A stretch of 64,000 bases of DNA. Origin: Lobulomyces angularis (lineage: Eukaryota > Chytridiomycota > Chytridiomycetes > Lobulomycetales > Lobulomycetaceae). Positions within the stretch are counted from its first letter, which is position 1; each line of letters begins with the position of its first letter. The position numbers and the translations under genes were made by a program. Below are positions 60,405-64,000 of the stretch, piece by piece. A model generated the notes under the pieces. The model was given only the letters and a program-made list of their open reading frames with translations, made no database searches and had not been told where the DNA came from. Location: positions 1-64,000 of the forward strand of contig JADHYX010000022.1 in assembly GCA_027604685.1 (NCBI GenBank), read 5' to 3'.

Positions 60405-60479
60405 CAAATTCTCCTTTTTTATAATTTATTGTTTCTTTGAGCAAATTTCTCCTTTTTTATAATTTATTGTTTCTTTGAG
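60405..60479. repeat. 37-bp tandem repeat, two copies
   Basis: The unit starts CAAATTCTCCTTTTTTATAA and ends TTGTTTCTTTGAG. It occurs at 60405-60441 and again at 60442-60479 with one extra T. Confidence 0.9.
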
Positions 60480-60673
60480 CATTTGTTTCATTCTTGAGTG
60501 TTGTATTATCAACTAATAATATACTACTTTCTTCCTTAGAATCAATACAAGATAAATCAAAAATATAAACGTAATTTATATTGTTATTTCTTTTTTAAAG
60601 ATATATTGAGTTTAGAATTCATTAATTGATATTGACGCGTATTATGACATTTTAACTTCAGTACTAAACCAAC

Positions 60674-60826
60674 ATGGACAATAATCAAAAAATATGCAAA
60701 ATATGCTTGCTATATATTCCACCTTTTGCTACAAATGTACTTATTCCGATATATGTTCTTTTTTGTAATATTAATATTTGTGTTGACTGCGATCTTGTAT
60801 TATTCACTGCAAAATCTAGTTTTTAA
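60674..60826 (+). CDS. Short cysteine-rich ORF (50 aa), zinc-finger-like
   Basis: ATG 60674, MDNNQKICKICLLYIPPFAT and on through FCNINICVDCDL, to a stop at 60826. Two CxxC pairs (CKIC and CVDC) about 25 residues apart could bind one zinc ion. It is intron-less and in the same island as the viral-like relics. It is too short to name and may be a fragment of a RING- or ribbon-type protein. Confidence 0.3.
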   Translation: MDNNQKICKICLLYIPPFATNVLIPIYVLFCNINICVDCDLVLFTAKSSF

Positions 60827-61082
60827 AAATTAACTATTGTTTGTAAAACATTTATTTAATATTTCTTATATGATAACATATTATATGTTTTATTTTCTAT
60901 TTCTAATTGTAAGCGATGTTCAAAAAGCAAAATATGATATATAATGATCTTTAGTATTCATCTAGAATATTGTTTATGTATTCAGTAAGCAAAGTATTAA
61001 AATTTCTAATATTTGAAGATAAAAAAACTTTGTTATGTTCATAAGAAATTTTAGGTTGTACCCATAATCTATAATTTTTTAA

Positions 61083-61316
61083 GGAAATACAAAATACAAA
61101 ATTCAACACGGTAACAAAAATACAAAAACAAAAACTTACTATTTAAAGGGAAGTGTAGAAAAATTTCTCGATGACATAGATTGCAAAGATTCTAGTGTTC
61201 TAAAAAGTGCGTTATTAGATTATAAAGAACATGAGTCAATGAAAAATTGCAAAGAATATAAATATCTAGCAAAACCTTTTAAAGATCATATTGTAAGTAA
61301 ATTAATAGTAAAATAA
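61083..61316 (+). pseudogene. Open fragment of unknown protein (78 codons, no ATG)
   Basis: The frame opens after a stop and reads HGNKNTKTKTYYLKGSVEKF, then LDDIDCKDSSVLKSALLDYK, then CKEYKYLAKPFKDHIVSKLI, ending at 61316. Composition and periodicity look truly coding, unlike the flanks, but no start codon or family is recognised. It is probably the 3' end of a decayed gene in the same island. Confidence 0.35.
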
Positions 61317-61542
61317 TTTAATTCTACTGAGCTTTTTTGTTTTTTTCTTTAAAAAATTTAATCTTTTGTTTTAATATTTTACTTTTTAAAAAGGGACAAG
61401 TAATATTTATTCTTATGTTTCTAAATTACACTTATCTATTAATAAGTAAACAAATGAACAAAATAATTTATCTTTAAGTAAGGTTTTGTTTTATTAAATA
61501 CATCAATTCCGTCAAAACCTTCTCTCTATTTAAAAAGTCAAA

Positions 61543-61763
61543 CTATTTCCAGGTTTTATGACAATCGTTGCATGTATAATAAGTACTCATACCTTCATCG
61601 AGTCCCCTGTCTTGTTTTTGAGTAGATCCTATACTATTTTTCCCACATGAAATACATTTCATTGTATTGGACCTTTTTGAATATCTACATCCTTTGCTAT
61701 TAATATTATCTAATATCGAGCTTCATCATTAATTGAGTATGATATTCCTGGAATTTCCTCCAT
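61543..61763 (-). pseudogene. TFIIS-type zinc-ribbon relic, probably viral
   Basis: Minus strand. It opens MEEIPGISYSINDEARY at ATG 61763. A stop or frameshift follows, then KGCRYSKRSNTMKCISCGKN, DRGLDEGMSTYYTC and NDCHKTWK before a stop at 61543. The two CxxC pairs (CISC, CNDC), the acidic pair DE in 'LDEGMST' (the catalytic DE of TFIIS domain III, usually SADEPMT) and the closing W-K are those of the C-terminal zinc ribbon of TFIIS. It is far shorter than cellular TFIIS (about 300 aa) and has no intron. Large DNA viruses carry short TFIIS genes of this kind. The frame break makes it a pseudogene. Confidence 0.7.
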
Positions 61764-62941
61764 CGATTTATTTCAATAAAACTGAGATAAATTTAATTTT
61801 TTTTTCTGTTTCGTGTTACACTAACCAAAGCCTTTTTTTAAAATAGTCAAGCCAAAATAGCCATTTAATTTGGCTTGCCACAACTCATTGTAATGAAAAA
61901 AGAAAATCTAAAAATTTTGGTTAACCACTCGATTTTTTTAAATTCATTTGCATATCATAGTATCTATCTAATTCATCACATTTGGTGTTTGATGAAGAAA
62001 ATTTTTTCAAGTTCTATTCATAAAAGATTATCTAATTCTATTTTTTTTTTTAACAAATGCTTTACATAGTAAACCTTCTGGAATTCTTCTAATGAATTTG
62101 ACCTATTCATTGATAATTTATTTTTAAATATCGTATTATTAAACAGATGTTGCTACTTTTTATTTTCAACGTCAAGTAGAGCCAATTCAAAGAAAACTTT
62201 GGGTTTTTATTGTAAAAAAATGTTATTTCTGACAGGTGTGATCTTAACCAAAAAAAATTTAAAAAGAAAAAGGAAAATTTCCATATTTTTCATCAATTTT
62301 CTGCAAAAAAACTACGAGTAATATGATTTGTAATGTAAAAAACAAAAACTTTTATTTGTATTTGATGAAATAAAAATCATGAAAAGTGAGTTTCAATAAC
62401 AAAAAAGAGCTGTAGTTGAAGAATTCAACAAAGATATCACTGTTGGATTTGAAAACTACCTCAATTAAAACTTCAGAACTTTTCAGAACTTTTTATAAAA
62501 TTTTTTAAATTCGGTATTTTTTTTGTTAAAGATTTAATTAAATTTAACATATCATATTGAATAAAAGGTTTCCACATATTGCTGTTATTTAGCATAATGA
62601 AGTTTTTGAATTTATAAACATTTTTTTTTTTTTTTTTTTCTTAAACTTGTTTGAACTTATTGAAGTAAAATTCTGATTTATTAAAAATTCCAATACTTTT
62701 AACTTAAAAATATAGATTTTCTTGTTTAAAAAAATTCTATTGCTTTTTTAATTTCCAATAAAAATAGTTGATTCCATTAAACAAAATAAAAAAACTACCA
62801 TTATAAAAAAAAAAAAAAAACAAATTGTTTTGTGTAACATCCAAAACTCAAAGTTTAAAAAAAAATTGAGTGTGGAAAGCTGCACAAAGTCTCTCTAAAC
62901 AAAAAGTAATAGCAAAAACCACTTTAAAAAAATAGTTGATT
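61764..62941. other. Intergenic, 1.2 kb
   Basis: AT-rich spacer with long T and A runs (62620-62640, 62805-62820). A frame at 61875-62069 has no support. It contains the promoter of the PP2A gene. Confidence 0.5.

Positions 62942-64000
<1,059 letters not shown>

Noticed and set aside
57603..60479. CRISPR-like repeats
   Set aside because: Repeat units are only two copies each, tandem or diverged, without regular spacers, and the host is eukaryotic.

Overview
This is nuclear DNA of an intron-rich, very AT-rich eukaryote, most likely a flagellated, early-diverging fungus of the Rozella/Cryptomycota or chytrid type (lineage inferred). Fungal markers are a one-polypeptide AROM shikimate enzyme, a velvet-domain regulator, a UPF0658-type Golgi membrane protein and a LEU5-type mitochondrial carrier. 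Flagellar markers are homologues of CCDC87 and C2orf81. Introns are short (about 40-110 nt, a few longer), GT..AG and T-rich, so most proteins had to be spliced by eye. Several genes start head to head with very short spacers.

Layout. 0-10.2 kb: a WD40 protein, a long coiled-coil protein and the pentafunctional AROM gene. 10.7-26 kb: an array of receptor-like seven-helix membrane proteins (two on +, one intact on -, one pseudogene, one relic), interrupted by a dead Tc1/mariner-type element and by three other genes: a coiled-coil protein, an ELMO-family protein and a membrane-anchored kelch-SH3 protein that shares a 78-bp divergent promoter with ELMO. 26.6-41 kb: OB-fold (SOSS-B-like), velvet, IFI6/ISG12-like, shugoshin (with a 10-N assembly gap), UPF0658, a mitochondrial-type cytochrome P450, a LEU5-type carrier and an unassigned multi-pass membrane protein. 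41.9-54.8 kb: a small unknown gene, CCDC87-like, C2orf81-like, a PA-domain seven-helix protein, a long disordered protein and LSM12.

54.8-62.9 kb is different. It is gene-poor and has a tRNA-Ser(GCT). Just beyond the tRNA lies a cluster of intron-less or broken coding segments that resemble nucleocytoplasmic large DNA virus genes (a D5-like primase-helicase relic and a TFIIS zinc-ribbon relic), together with an intact intron-less Fic protein, two small unknown ORFs and local repeats. I read this as a decayed endogenous viral insertion. The window ends inside a normal, intron-containing PP2A catalytic subunit gene.

Functional themes: aromatic amino acid synthesis (AROM); signalling and membrane reception (7TM family, PA-7TM, kelch-SH3, ELMO, PP2A, velvet); flagellum (CCDC87, C2orf81, perhaps the coiled-coil proteins); chromosome maintenance (shugoshin, OB-fold); mitochondrion (P450, carrier). 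All functions come from recognising sequence motifs by eye. No database search was run.
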